From the NCBI GenBank assembly GCA_039519185.1, contig CM076847.1:73009864-73073863 (forward strand): 64,000 nucleotides of DNA. Reading direction: 5' to 3'. The notes beneath the pieces were generated by a model. It was not told the origin of the DNA. It ran no database searches and saw nothing but the letters and a program-made list of their open reading frames with translations. The DNA is from Astragalus membranaceus. Taxonomy: Eukaryota > Streptophyta > Magnoliopsida > Fabales > Fabaceae. The position numbers and the translations under genes are program-made. Below, piece by piece: positions 33,113 through 45,033 of this stretch; position 1 is the first letter of the stretch; each line of letters opens with the position of its first letter.

Positions 33113-33934
33113 CCAGTAAAACCCAAAAACCCATTTTTTCGTTTACCCATCCTTCATCTCTGATCTTGTTTATGAATTTGTTTCGTTGATCTTGCTTCGA
33201 TTTCCTCTGAGTTGCTCCAAGATTTCTTCGATTTCAGTTTCAGATCATTTTCTTTCTTGTTCCTGGATCGAACCTCGTTCCTCTTCTTCGTTTGCAATTT
33301 TTCGTTTTTCGAATTTGCATCGCATCCTTTTTCTTTGATTGATTCTTGATTTCGGTTTGCATCGCATCCTGATTCTTTAATTGAGAAGATAGAGAAGAAG
33401 AGCAGAAGTCAGAAACATGAGAAAGGAGAGAGAAATGTGAGGGGTTGAGAGGTTGAAGAAGAAACGATTAATTTTGGGTTTTTTGTTTTGTAAATTTTAA
33501 TTTAAAAATTAATTAATTTAAACTGAAATATAAGTATTAAAAAATATGAGTCAGCATGCCACGTGGACGCCACATCAATTAATATGTCCACGTGGCGTGT
33601 CCAGTCATGATTTCTGTTAGGCCAGTCAGCATAAATCAACGTCAGAGACTAATAATGAAAACAGTAAAATAAGATGGGGATCAAAACGCATATTTCATAA
33701 ATGTAGATACTAAACTTAAAAGAACCCAATTTTTTAGGGACTAAAATCATATTTTACCCTTAGAAAAAATGAAAGTGACATAATTAAGCCGCAATTGACT
33801 CTGGTGGGTGGCCCTCGGTTTAAGACTTCCAGTAAAGGTTTTGAAAAGTTATTATTTTCCATTTTTCAAAAGAAAGAGTTTCAGCTGGGTTAATCTATTT
33901 TGAACGCTAAGGACCCCCATAAACCTACCAATAT

Positions 33935-34070
33935 ACTATCTTCGGTCCTGAAAAATCACTTTTTGAAGTTCATTCAATAAATATATATTTAATATATAAT
34001 ATAGACTAGATATATTATTTATTAAATAAACTTAAAAAGTGATTTTCCTTTTATAAAGTAAACCGGAATG
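33935..34070. mobile_element. Small inverted-repeat MITE-like element
   Basis: AAAATCACTTTTTGAAGTT near 33952 is the reverse complement of sequence near 34035-34055 (AACTTAAAAAGTGATTTTCC) around an AT-rich centre. Ends and target duplication are not resolved. Confidence 0.5.
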
Positions 34071-34630
34071 GGGTATAAACATATCAATCATTTTAATGCA
34101 AATTTGACACTCACATGAAACGAGCAAATTAAAAATGAAAACCAAATTTTACTCTCACTATAAGTCCAACGCCATTGAATGCGACGAGACAATCTGCTAT
34201 GAAGGGTTGTTTTTGATAGCTGGCCATTCAGTGAAGGCATTTTAAGATAATGCGCTGTATAAATAAATATAATAAGACAACATACCTCTTTCTTCTTTTT
34301 TTTTGACAAAGCATACCTCTTTCTAGAAAACCATTTTTTTCAAACAACTTCATTTAATACCTAGAACAAGATTAGTACAATCAAAGTGAATAATTTGGGT
34401 GGAGCATTCCCCAACCATAAATTAAAAACAACACAAGTAACACAGTCAACCAAATGCACCAAATCAACAGTGACGGACCTAGAACTTGAGTTAGGGATGA
34501 AAAACTTTTCAAACACGCGATGCTAAAAATGTAGTAATAAAAATAAGGCCTTAATATATTTAAGTGAATAAATTACACAACTGATAATTGTCCTCTACAT
34601 AATTTCATATTTTAAAATCGTTAAATAATT

Positions 34631-34760
34631 TTTTTATAAGCAAATGTTAGTAGAGTGGGGGGATGTTAGTTTCCGGGGTTTGAACTCTGGACCTCCTTCT
34701 TGCAACTATGCAACTCCTTCATGTCTCTTAGCTCGCCAACTGAGCTACATTTCTGAGACT
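34631..34760 (-). mobile_element. tRNA-derived SINE (130 bp)
   Basis: A 17-bp duplication AAAATCGTTAAATAATT lies at 34614-34630 and 34761-34777. On the minus strand an A box TAGCTCAGTTGG and B box GTTCAAACCCC are close to a real tRNA, and the 3' end is an A run. This is a different family from the SINE at 1319. Confidence 0.88.
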
Positions 34761-34804
34761 AAAATCGTTAAATAATTAGTTCAACATCAATGTTATTAAA
34801 TATA

Positions 34805-35162
34805 GGCTTAAATATCATTTACCCCACTGCAAATATCACGTTTATCCATTTACCCCCTGCAAAAAAAAACTTTTAAAACAAACCCTGCAAAATGTAACTG
34901 TATCCAGTTACCCCCTGCTGTTAGTTTTGGCTAACAGCGTTAATATTTGCAGGGGGTAACTAGAAACACTTAATATTTACAGGGGGTTAACTAGATCCCA
35001 AATGTCAGCCAAGTCAACATAGACTTAACGTTGTTAGCCAAAACTAACAGCAGAGGGGTAACTGGATACAATTACATTTTGCGGAGTTTCTTTTAATTTT
35101 TTTTTTGCAGGGGGTAAATGGATAAACGTGATATTTACGGGAGGATAAATGCTATTTAAGCT
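34805..35162. mobile_element. MULE-type MITE (358 bp)
   Basis: Termini GGCTTAAATATCATTTA and its counterpart AGCTTAAATAGCATTTA are flanked by TTAAATATA (34796-34804, 35163-35171). The TIR is over 70 bp with the phrase ATTTACCCCCTGCA. No ORF. Confidence 0.85.
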
Positions 35163-35329
35163 TTAAATATATCTTAATTTGATTTTGGTTCCAACGACGA
35201 TTCATCTAAATTGTCTTCAACACGTTGTTGTGATTGTGAAGTTAATCAATTCATCTAAATTAATATTTAATATATGAAGGAAATATATCAAGGCTAAGAA
35301 AACCACAAAGGCTGGTGGTGGTGGGGTTG

Positions 35330-35425
35330 GGGGGGTATGCATTGACAGATTCATTGAATAAATGATGTATGATATATGTAGTTACATCATTTATTCGATG
35401 AACCTAAATAATGATTTGTCTCTTA
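35330..35425. repeat. Imperfect hairpin, MITE-like
   Basis: TTCATTGAATAAATGATGT is matched in reverse by ACATCATTTATTCGATGAA. Boundaries and duplication not found. Confidence 0.4.
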
Positions 35426-35470
35426 TAGACTAGAGGTAGTATAATATGTTGTATAATATGTTAAGTTAAA

Positions 35471-35785
35471 GGTTAAAGTGCTCCCGGGGTCCCTTATATT
35501 TATTTAAAGTAACAAATTAGTCCTTTATGTTTTTTTTGTCCCAAATAAGTCCTTTATCTTTCAAATTTTTGACACATAAATCCTTTTCCGTTAACAGTAC
35601 TGATTTATGTGTCAAAAAAAATGATTTATGTGTTAAAAATTTGAAACATAAAGGACTGATTTGGGACAGAAAATGATTTATGTGTCAAAAATTTAAAACA
35701 TAAATGACTGATTTGAGACAAAAAAAGATAAAGGACCAAATCGTTACTTTAAATAAAGATAAGGGACCCCAGGAGCACTTTAGCC
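35471..35785. mobile_element. MULE-type MITE (315 bp)
   Basis: TIR GG(T/C)TAAAGTGCTCC is flanked by TAAGTTAAA (35462-35470, 35786-35794). The inside repeats phrases such as GATTTATGTGTCAAAAA. Confidence 0.87.
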
Positions 35786-35794
35786 TAAGTTAAA

Positions 35795-36240
35795 CATACG
35801 TATGTATTCGGTATTAAATAGTTTTATAAACAATTTTATATGTATTTTTTAAAGAATGTATTGTTTTCTCTCTCATTATTATTTTTTGTTACTGTGTTAC
35901 TGATGCATAGTATCCACTGGTTTTGTCGGTCCGTTTGATTCTCCGCTCCAAATAGAATTTTTGCCACCCCAAAACTCAAACTCAAACCTTGAGGTGGGAT
36001 CCGAATCGAGTTATTGTTTTGCAACATAAATACTAATAAAAAATAAATAAAATATATGCAGGTCTCCATGAAACATATCTAATTTGGAGGTTAGTACCCA
36101 TGCTAGTGTCACCCACATGCCTCCTTTCTTTTTTTATTTATTAATTTACAGAAAATTTGATAAATAAATTATATAATTTATTAATTATGCCCAAAAATTA
36201 ATATTTTTAAGATATTTGTTACTTTTTATATAAAGTTATA
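35795..36240. other. AT-rich stretch with no recognised feature
   Basis: I see no gene, long repeat or element end here. Confidence 0.5.
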
Positions 36241-36282
36241 GAGAGGAGAGAATATATATATATAAATAAAGAGAGAGAGAGA

Positions 36283-36410
36283 GTTTTCACCCATGTGCCA
36301 CTCCTAAGAGGAGCACATGGGTGAATAGTGTTGGACAAAAAAAAAGGAGTGAAGTTTTGAAGGGAAAAAAGTTTGAGACAATATAGGATTTATATATTAA
36401 GATGTGCCAA
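36283..36410. repeat. Hairpin repeat unit, first copies (others at 37541-37612 and 38079-38320)
   Basis: A unit of about 110 bp contains CACCCATGTGCCACTCCT with its reverse complement AGGAGCACATGGGTG, then GAGTGAAGTTTTGGAGGG and AGACAATATAGGATTTATA. It recurs after the MULE at 37532 and twice after the GA tract. The MULE at 36420 is inserted in the loop of one hairpin. Element type unresolved. Confidence 0.7.
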
Positions 36411-36419
36411 TACTAAGAG

Positions 36420-37531
36420 GGGCGTTTTTTTGTACCCCCCTATTGTACCCAATACCCCATTTTTTCAATAAATTCCCAAAATATCTTTAACTTTGCGTAA
36501 AAAAAATTCAAAATTTTTCCGGAAATACACATATTTCCGGAAATACACATATGGGTTTTCCGGAAATACCTCAAAAAGAGGTATTTCCGGAAGCCAATTT
36601 GGCTTCCAGAAATACCTCATTTTGAGGTGTTTCCGGAAAGTTTAAAAATTGGACTTTTACCACGGTTTTGTCCATAGGTAAAAGTTTTTCTAAAAAACAT
36701 GGACTTTTACCCACGGACAGGTGTTTGGTTGAAAATCGAGTGATCCAAGAAAGGAGCTCGTAACGTAAGCGAATAAATTAAAACGAGGGAGGGTTGAATT
36801 TGAGCAGAGAGCTGAGATTCAGAATTTCACAAATCTCATCACTCACAACCCAACGTGAAATCAGGTTTTCATTTTTTGGACACCTGATTTCAGTTCAATT
36901 TTAAACGCAACCTTTTCATTTTATTCATTTAATTATTATCAATACCACGCAACACACTCACAGAGAGAAGGAGAAAGAAGAAGGAACAGAAGAATATGGG
37001 TTGTTCATTCTCCGGAAATACCTCAAAAAATTGGCTTCCGGAAATACCTCATTTTGAGGTGTTTTCGAAAAGTTTAAAAAATTGGACTTTTACCCACGGT
37101 TTTGTCCGTAGGTAAAAGTTTTTTTTAAAAACATGGACTTTTACCCACGGACAAAACCGTGGATAAAAGTCCAATTTTTTAAAATTTCCAAAACAATATT
37201 TTCAATTTCAGAAATATCCTTTTTTAACATAATTCCGGAAGCCATTTTTTTGGGAATTCCGGAAATATCCCTTTTTAACATAATTCCGGAAGGCAATATT
37301 GTGGTGGGTATATGGTATTTCCGGAAATATCGCATTTTACGGTATTTCCGGAATGTAAAATGTGTTCCGAAAATACAGTAAAATGCGATATTTCCGGAAA
37401 TACAGAAACAGATACTTTCAGATTTATCTAGATTTGAGGTATTTCCGGAAATTTTGTGAATTTTGAGGGGTACTTTCGTCTGTTTGGTCATTTTGGAGGG
37501 TATATGGTCTAAGGGGGTAAAAAAAACAGCC
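36420..37531. mobile_element. MULE-like element full of TTCCGGAA palindromes, with a captured 5'-UTR-like fragment
   Basis: TACTAAGAG flanks it (36411-36419, 37532-37540). Ends GGGCGTTTTTTTGTACCCCC and GGCTGTTTTTTTTACCCCC (reverse) match. About a dozen TTCCGGAA palindromes occur. A segment of about 150 bp is repeated directly (about 36575-36720 and 37013-37160). Between the copies, 36725-37012 is unlike the rest and ends in a purine-rich leader and ATG GGT TGT TCA TTC TCC, reading MGCSFS. Confidence 0.72.
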
Positions 37532-37612
37532 TACTAAGAGGAGCACGTGGATGAATAGTGTTAGACAGAAAATGAGTGAAGTTTTGGAGGGAAAAAGTTG
37601 GAGACAATTTAT

Positions 37613-37920
37613 GGCGCCAATCTTGCGGTTTTACTTGCCATATCATTGTCTCCCTTTCCTTTGTTGCTCCTAACTTCTTCTCCGTGGGTTTGATGCATCG
37701 GTTCTTTCTCTTTACATCTTTTGCATGTGTTTTTAATCACACCACGTATGCCACTTATCTGCTTTAAATCTAAAGTCTTTTATCTCAATAGTTTCTAGAC
37801 TCTTTGCTTACCTATAAATCGTCTTCATTATTTTTCTAAATCTTTCTACTAATCTCTTACATCTAGGATGTTTCACTGTTCATAACCCTTAGCCTTCCTC
37901 GTCTTTCGTTTTGCCTGCCT
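37613..37920. other. Unassigned spacer
   Basis: C/T-rich non-coding sequence between a hairpin repeat unit and the microsatellite. No feature recognised. Confidence 0.45.
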
Positions 37921-38082
<162 letters not shown>

Positions 38083-38376
38083 CACCCATGTGCCACTCCT
38101 AAGTGGAGCACATGGGTGAATAGAACAAAAAAATGAGTGGAGTTTTGGAAGGAAAAAAAGTTGGAGACAATATAAGATTTATATATTAAGACATACCACT
38201 CCTAAGTGGAGCGCATGCATAAATAGTGTTGGACAAAAAAATGAGTGAAATTTTGGAGGGAAAAAAAGTTGGAGACAATATAGGATTTATATATTAAGAT
38301 ATATTAAGATATGTGGGGAATCTAAATTTTCATCAACAAATTGAAAACTCAATGGTCAATGTTAATGATTGTGGCT

Positions 38377-39157
38377 AGGAATTGTATAGTTGGGCCTTTC
38401 GACATGTAATTCAACAGGCCTAACATTTTGGACTTGGGGAATTCACTGGTTGTGCACTGGTGGAGTGCCAAAGAAATCAACAATTCGACCCATTTGTGTA
38501 GCTAATTACAATTGGTAACTGTCATTTGTGTTCTGAATTAATGAGTTAAACACTGTACCAATTTGCTGTGTTAGCATATTAACCATATCGTGGTTACTAT
38601 CATCCATCTGTTGCCTTAGTGATAACAAAGACGAAGTAGTTATTGAAGGTTGTGGATTTCGACTATAAATATTTTCCGGGGAATTATTTATAGGTGAAAA
38701 ACTTGAGGCTAAGTTTTCTGCATACGTAGATGCATTTGTTTGAAGCCCTACCATCATGGCTGTTGGCATGCCATATGGGTAATTTCGTCCATTCATGAAA
38801 TTGAATGGCATATTCCCCATCATGGAGTTTGCCATAAAGGGCATAGTCGGATTTAAGTTAGATGATACAGGGACCACATTCGACAAAGGGTTAATAGTAG
38901 GAGCAGTTGTTGCCGTTACCCCTATAATTGTCGAAGAAGGAATCAGAGCGGATATTCCTGGAGCGGTTACTCCTGTAATGGTTGGAGAAGATGTAGGAGC
39001 AGTTACTCCTGAGACAGATACAGGAGCGGTTACTCCTGACATATTTGCAGCGTTTTGTATTGTTAACTAACGCTTGAGAATGAGCGTTTGATGTAGAAGC
39101 ATCATTCATATTTGAGCGTGGCATTTCAGTAGTACGCCTACCACTTCTTAAATGCAT
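38377..39157 (-). pseudogene. D gag N-terminus, second tandem copy
   Basis: It begins MHLRSGRRTTEMPRSNMND after the primer site, shifts frame near 39050, and continues with about four repeats of a SGVTAP peptide (encoded by a short tandem repeat at 38890-39050). It then reads LRQQMDDSNHDMVNMLTQQI. The sequence breaks off at 38377. Stops and frame changes make it non-functional. Confidence 0.78.
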
Positions 39158-39234
39158 GCAAAGTGTAAACTACTGGTTTTGTGTTAAATAACAAACCCAG
39201 AATTGTTTAGTAAAACTTTTAATGATTAGCACAA

Positions 39235-39257
39235 AGGTCCCATTGGGCGTGCCAATT
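39235..39257 (-). other. D primer-binding site
   Basis: On the minus strand TTGGCACGCCCAATGGGACC follows the LTR end after two bases. The position and TTGGC start support the call; the tRNA is not identified. Confidence 0.65.
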
Positions 39258-40164
39258 TGTTTACCGTGATTATTGGTAAACACCGCTAGTTACACGTGTG
39301 TGTTGCTTGCGAGATCAACTAGAAACATCTCAGAACATTTGTGAATTAAAGTTTTATTAAAATTATTGATGTTTGTGAAGATAACTGTTTAAATGGAGTA
39401 AAACAATGAAGAAACGCATGTGTTTAAGAAGAAATGCAGAAATGCAATGAATTGTAATAAAGTACAGGAAGTGTAAATAAAGGAAAAGAAATCGAAAAAC
39501 AGTAAATTGCAGAAATTAGTAAAGAAGAACCAGTAAACTGCAGGAATCTTTAAAGAAATAGTAAAGGCTTGGTACGCAGATCACATACATTGTTCTTCAG
39601 TAACTCGTTTTTCTCTTATGCGGAAGTATGAGTGTTTTCTGAACGTTTGTATAGAATGAAATTGCGACCTTTTTCTCTACGAAAAAAACTCCTATTTATA
39701 ATAAAAGAAAAACAATAACCGCTCAGCGGTTTTTCTAAACAAAATAACTGCCATTTCGACTAGATAAGATCAGATAGCTGCTCCATCTTTCGACCACATC
39801 ACTGCTGTCCTTGTCCTTTTCTACCAGCACCCTTTGACTTAACATGTTATCTGAATGTTGTTCAACTTTCTGTCGAAGCTACTAACTTCAGCTTTCCAAA
39901 TTTCACTAAGTTATGTGCTACGCTGATTCTCCCTGTACACAGCTTCTCGTTGTCGAAATATCAAGCCTTCTTCCTGAATACAACGAGTCAAACCTTGTTG
40001 ACATGTAAATGCCCGCGCTTTCGACAACAACTGCCCTGCCTTCGACTAAACTCTTTAACGTCTTTCCCGTCGAAAACTTTGTCTTTAAACTCTTAGTTTC
40101 ATTAAGCCTTAGGCATAGTCGAAATTACTCTTCACAACACCTTTCTAAATGTCAAATATCAACA
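39258..40164 (-). repeat. D LTR (907 bp)
   Basis: On the minus strand it starts TGTTGATATTTGAC after the purines AAAGAAGAGA and ends CGGTAAACA. A TATAAATAGG box lies at 39691-39700. Flanked by pol on one side and primer site plus gag on the other. Confidence 0.82.
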
Positions 40165-40172
40165 TCTCTTCT

Positions 40173-41277
40173 TTAAAACAACAAGTCAACATTATTGACT
40201 GCAATTTGTGCTAAGTCATTTGCTTCGTGATTTTCAATTCGAGGTATATGCTCAATGATCACATAGTCGAAGCGTTTCAACAAAGCATTGGCAGTGACGA
40301 AGTATATGATTAAATTCTCTTTAATGCATTTGTACTCCTTAGTTAATTGCTTCACCACTAATTCAGAGTCACCTCTAATTTCGACAACCTTTGCCCCCAG
40401 CTGTAGCAAAACTTCTAAACCTGTTATCAAGGCTTCATACTCAGCCTCATTATTAGAGCAAAGTTCTTTAATTTTAAATTTATATTTCGTTGGTATTTTT
40501 GTTGGCTGAATAATTAATATTCCAATTCCAGAACCATTTTTATGGCTTGACCCATCGAAATATAGTGTCCAAGGTCGAATATTCATATGATTAATTGTTA
40601 CTTCAACCAACGAATGGTCAACAATAAAGTCTGCAACAATTTGTCCTTTGATAGCTTTCAAAGGTTGATATGTTAATGAATATTCAGAAAGGGCTAAAGC
40701 CCATTTACCAATTCGACTGTGCAATATAGGTTTCAACAGCACATGTTTAATAATATCAAAATGAGAATAAACATACACATCAATCGGTTTTATATATTGC
40801 TTTAATTTAGTACAAGAGAAATACAAACAAAGGAACAATTTCTCCGTTGGATGATATCTAGTTTCAGCATCATTTAAAACTCTACTAAGGTAGTATATGG
40901 CTCTTTCGACACCATTATCATCCTCTTGTGCCAACATGCTACCTATTGTTAGCTCTGATGCTGCTATATACAATTTCATCACCTTATCTCTGATAGGTGG
41001 TAACAAAATAGGTGGTTTAACTAGATAAGCTTTAATCTCGTCGAAGGCCTTTTGGTGCTCTGGATCCCATTTGAACACATCTTCTTTCTTCAGTCGAAGC
41101 AATGGCGAGAAAACTTGAGTTTTGCCACTTAGGTTTGAGATGAACCTTCTTAGGAAATTGATCTTTCCTAATAATGACTGGAGCTCTTTTTTGGTCGAAG
41201 GAGCCTTCGTTTCCATGATTGCTTTCGTGTTGTTTTGATTTATTTCAATGCCTTTTTGTGGACAGCAAATCCCAAGA
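40173..41277 (-). pseudogene. D RT C-terminus, RNase H and second RNase H
   Basis: From the deletion joint (LLGICCPQKGIEIN) the frame gives the RT connection (TKKELQSLLGKINFLRRFIS), RNase H (LYIAASELTIGSMLAQED, ETRYHPTEKL) and archaeal-type RNase H (LYFDGSSHKNGSGIG, NNEAEYEALI, GDSELVVKQL). It ends VNNVDLLF a few bases before the LTR purine tract, so integrase is entirely missing. Confidence 0.88.
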
Positions 41278-41279
41278 AG

Positions 41280-42120
41280 TCATCTGGCAGTTCTGATGAA
41301 GTTGCTTTTGAGTAGTCTTTTGATTTCCTCTTTTATCTTTGACAGAATCTGCGGTGCGAATCTTCTTGGTGTTTGCTTCACTGGTTTTCTATCTGGTCGA
41401 ATGGGCAGCTTCAATTCAACCACTTCTCGACGCAGTTCAGGCATTTCATTATAGTCCCAGGCGAAGCAATCCTTGTATTCTTTTAAAAGCTCAATGGTTC
41501 GATCTCTCAAACCTTTGTCAATTTTGGCACTGATGAATGTTGGCCTTTTTATGAAGCCATCTCCCAAATCAACTTCCTCTAAAGGATCTTGAGCTTGAAT
41601 CCTCTTGGTCGAACCCATTGGATCTTTTTCAAAACCTAAAGGTTCGTCATCATAGACGCAGTCAAGCCTTTGGCCTTCAACCATATTATCTTCCAGGTTA
41701 ACTTCATTGTTAACTTCAGTGGTTTGATTAACCATCATTGGTTCTTCTGTGGCTTGTTTAACCATCATTTGTTCCATTTCGGTTTCCAACGCCGCATTTT
41801 GCTTATTTTCGGCCACATAGGCCGTAATTCTATCCCATATGTTGGGTGTAGACATCATCAACATCTATGGACCGTCCCATCTTGTAGGCTTACAGAAGCC
41901 CCTTGGACGAGTTGATTCTTCAATCACTTCCCTCTCCCAAATGAAGCCGTGGGTAGGGTGTAGATCAAGTGAAGCATATATATTGTCCTGAGGGACATAT
42001 GCTGTGTCAGAGGGAGTACATGGCGCTATATTCGCCAATTGTTTGTCAAAAGTATGTTTGGTGATATGGTCGACTTCAGCCAAAAAATAGCTTTGGTCAC
42101 CTTCCACATTTTCGACAAGG
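41280..42120 (-). pseudogene. D protease-RT linker and RT N-terminal edge
   Basis: IDKGLRDRTIELLKEYKDCF and LPIRPDRKPVKQTPRRFA precede the RT fingers, which stop at SNFIRTAR. The palm with the YxDD motif is deleted. A stop near 41865 divides the linker into two frames. Confidence 0.8.
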
Positions 42121-42191
42121 CCATCCTCTCTCCAGATGGAAATCCTCTGATGGAGTGTTGAAGGGACCGCCCCAACTCCGTGGATCCATTC

Positions 42192-45033
42192 TCAACCAAG
42201 CAACAATTTGAAATTGGGCTTGGTAGGAATAACCATAAACATGGTTAATCTCTTGAAACTTCCCACCACCAACTCCACCTCTATGGCTCCCAAAGAATAG
42301 CCAGATTTGCCCTCATAATTTGTGAGAACAATGTTGTGTGGCCTTAGATCGGTATCTGATTTACCGATTTTTGCCAATATGTGTTGAGGCATTAAATTCG
42401 CCGCAGCTCCTCCGTCGACGAGAACCTTATTAACACCTACATTATTAACTTTGGCCTGAATAAACAAAGGCTTTAAATGGTACTTCATGCCTCCATTTGG
42501 GTGTTCAAAAACTGCGCTTTGTTCCTCCATGCAGCCATTGTTGAGTACATAATAGCAAATTGGCTTATGCTTAGCCATATCTTGGTCGAAGTCTTGCTCG
42601 ACTTCGATGACTTCCGATATCACGTCGAACTCAATAGGAAGTATTGAGACGACACATATGATGTCGAAATCTGGCTCTGAGTCTGAAAAGTCAGATCCCA
42701 TCTCTTCGTCATCCAGGTTAAGGCCTTTTTCTGAGTTGAGACCTTCTTTGACAACCGTAAGAGGAGGAAAAATCCTCTCTGTAGCAGGCTTTCTTTGCAC
42801 TTCGACAAATGAGGCTATTTGCTTTCCCTTGTTGGTGGGTGGATTTCCACTTCTTTCAGCAGCAATAAATTTCATTTGGCGTTGATGTCTCCGCCATTGT
42901 GTTTTGGTCATTGGATTTTTCCCTTTGTAATTTTTATTATAGACATATTTGCTGGCATCATATGTCTTATTCTGGGTCATGGCACTCGAGCTTCCCTGCA
43001 CCATTTTTAAAGAATACCCTGCATCCTTTCCTCCTGAATGCACCCATCTTTCGACAGGTGATTTTGTGGGTGGCACAAATGTTTTCGCCCCCTTATGAGT
43101 TGGAGGTGTCGCTTTGAAGAGAATACCTCTTTGATTAAAACTGAATTTTGGTCTGTTATCAACCCACGCATTCTTTCTCTTCTGTTGATGGGTAGAATGT
43201 TCAAGGCTTTTGGCAGCTTCCTTATCAAATACCGAACTGCATCTAGGGCACAGCATTACTTCAGTATTGTTGATTTTGCATCTATTGAGGAAATCAATCA
43301 ATTCCTCTTCAGCTTTTGGATATACCACCTGCATATGATCTTCATGTTGGTCTTTAGTGACCATTTTGACCATTGTTTCAGATCTTTCAGCACTTTTCGA
43401 CATACTGGTGTTTCCAGCAGTGTCTGGACTAGCTTCGACAACGAGAATATCAATTTCAGTATAATTTGCCTCTGCAGTTGGCAAAGGATTGCTGTCGATT
43501 TGCATTGAAGGTTTCGACTATCATCAAACTTGAGTCTCCCTTCACTTAATGCTTTCTGAACCAAGTCCCTGAAAAGAACACATCGTGAAGTGTTATGGCC
43601 TAAAAAATTATGATATTTGCAATATCCTCTTTTCTTTTGTTCTTCTAATGGTGGTATTTTTAGGCCTTTAGGCACTAAAATCTAGCCATCAGAAACCAAC
43701 AAATCAAATATTTGGTCACACTTTGTGACGTCGAAGGTATATGTTTTTGCAATATACTTATCATTTTTTGGTTCGACAGGATTTTTCCCATCAGAAGGCC
43801 TCAATAATTTACAAGTATATGGAGGTCCGGGCTTTAATTCTGCCATATTAACCTCTTCTTCGACTTCTTCATATGATATGTCGAAGTCTTGGTCACTATC
43901 GTTAGTATTAACATAAGCAACCTTTTCCTTTTTATTAAATCGATTAGTTCTCGCCTTCTCTTCCTTAAGCCTTTCGACTTGTCGAACTCTATCAGCCAAT
44001 TGAGCCATGTCTCTCAGGTGTAACGTGTCTAATTTTTTCCTAATGGAATAATCTAGGCCACCAGCAGCCATTTCGACTAACTCATGCTCGGGTATCTGAG
44101 TAAAACATCTAGCCTTGAGAAGTCAAAATCTATTGAGATAATCGTCAATAGACTCTGGCATTTTGCGTCGAACACTTGCCAATTCTTTAAGGCTAATCTT
44201 GCATTGGCCCATGTAGAATTGTTCATGAAACGCTTTTTCCAATTGATTCCAATTAAACATGGAATGTGGGGGTAAGGTAGTGAACCATGTGAATGCATTT
44301 TTTGTTAAAGAATTTGGAAAATATTTCATTCTTAAATTCTCATTTTGCGCTATGTCACCAGCCTCAGTCAGATATCGCGCAATATGTTCGACAGTGGATT
44401 CGCTAGTTTCTCCAGCAAATTTTGTGAACTTAGGGATTTTCCATCCCCTAGGCAAATCTGTTTGTGTCACATATTCCGACAGAGGAGATACAAAATTAGG
44501 TCTATGCAAGCCTAGGTTAAGACCATTTTGGGCTAAAATTGTATCGACAAGATTTGCCAAATTATTTTGATTACCAAAGTTGTTTTGCTGAACATGTCTT
44601 ATTACTTCGTCAGCATCTTGGTTTCTATTGACTAATACCATTTCAGGCACAGGTTCTTCGATAGCCATTATTTGTCTTTGATCGACAGGAATTGTATAGT
44701 TGGGCCTTTCGACGGGTAATTCAACAGGCCTAACATTTTGGACTTGGGGAATTCGCTTGTTGTGCACTGGTGGAGTGCCAAAGAAATCAGCAATTCGACC
44801 CATTTGTGTAGCTAACAATTGGTAACTTTCATTTGTGTTCTGAATTAATGGGTTAAACACTGTACCAATTTGCTGTGTTAGCATATTAACCATATCGTGG
44901 TTACTATCATCCATCTGTTGCCTTAGTGCTAACAAAGACGAAGTAGTTATTGAAGGCTGTGGATTTCGACTATAAATATTTTCTGGGGAATTATTTATAG
45001 GTGAAAAACTTGAGGCTAAGTTTTCTGCATACG
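42192..45033 (-). pseudogene. D gag-protease, broken
   Basis: The capsid part (about 44123-45033) carries RGWKIPKFTKFAGETSEST, NAFTWFTTLPPHS and LEKAFHEQFYMGQ. Frame breaks follow near 44100, 43680 and 43500. A zinc-knuckle-like CKYHNFLGHNTSRC lies near 43625. The protease motif VLVDGGAAANLMP is near 42415 and the frame ends FKLLLG at 42192. The 5' part lies beyond Ogre-B, outside the window. TCGA tetranucleotides are strikingly frequent. Confidence 0.86.

Larger units (their letters stand above)
30773..33759. mobile_element. Long-TIR MULE-like element carrying two retrotransposon insertions
   Basis: Inverted termini of at least 300 bp (30773-31080 and 33450-33759) start GGGTAAAATATG. Flanking 9-bp repeats are TTAAAAAAA (30764-30772) and TTAGAAAAA (33760-33768), one mismatch. 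Nine-base duplications and long TIRs are the MULE pattern. No transposase is seen. Without its insertions the element would be about 2.3 kb. Confidence 0.8.
38377..45033 (-). mobile_element. Element D: Tat-lineage Ty3/gypsy, minus strand, degraded, tandem type
   Basis: Reading right to left: gag (cut at 45033 by Ogre-B), protease, RT fragment, RNase H, archaeal-type RNase H, purine tract, LTR (40164 down to 39258), primer site, then gag N-terminus again (39157 down to 38377). So this LTR is the 3' LTR of one copy and the 5' LTR of the next. The repeated gag part (38377-38732 against 44687-45033) has several substitutions and a small indel, so the tandem is older than that of Ogre-A. Integrase is absent and RT lacks its catalytic core. 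Confidence 0.85.

Noticed and set aside
34631..34760. A functional tRNA gene on the minus strand
   Set aside because: Long flanking duplications, poly-A tail and no full cloverleaf show it is a SINE.
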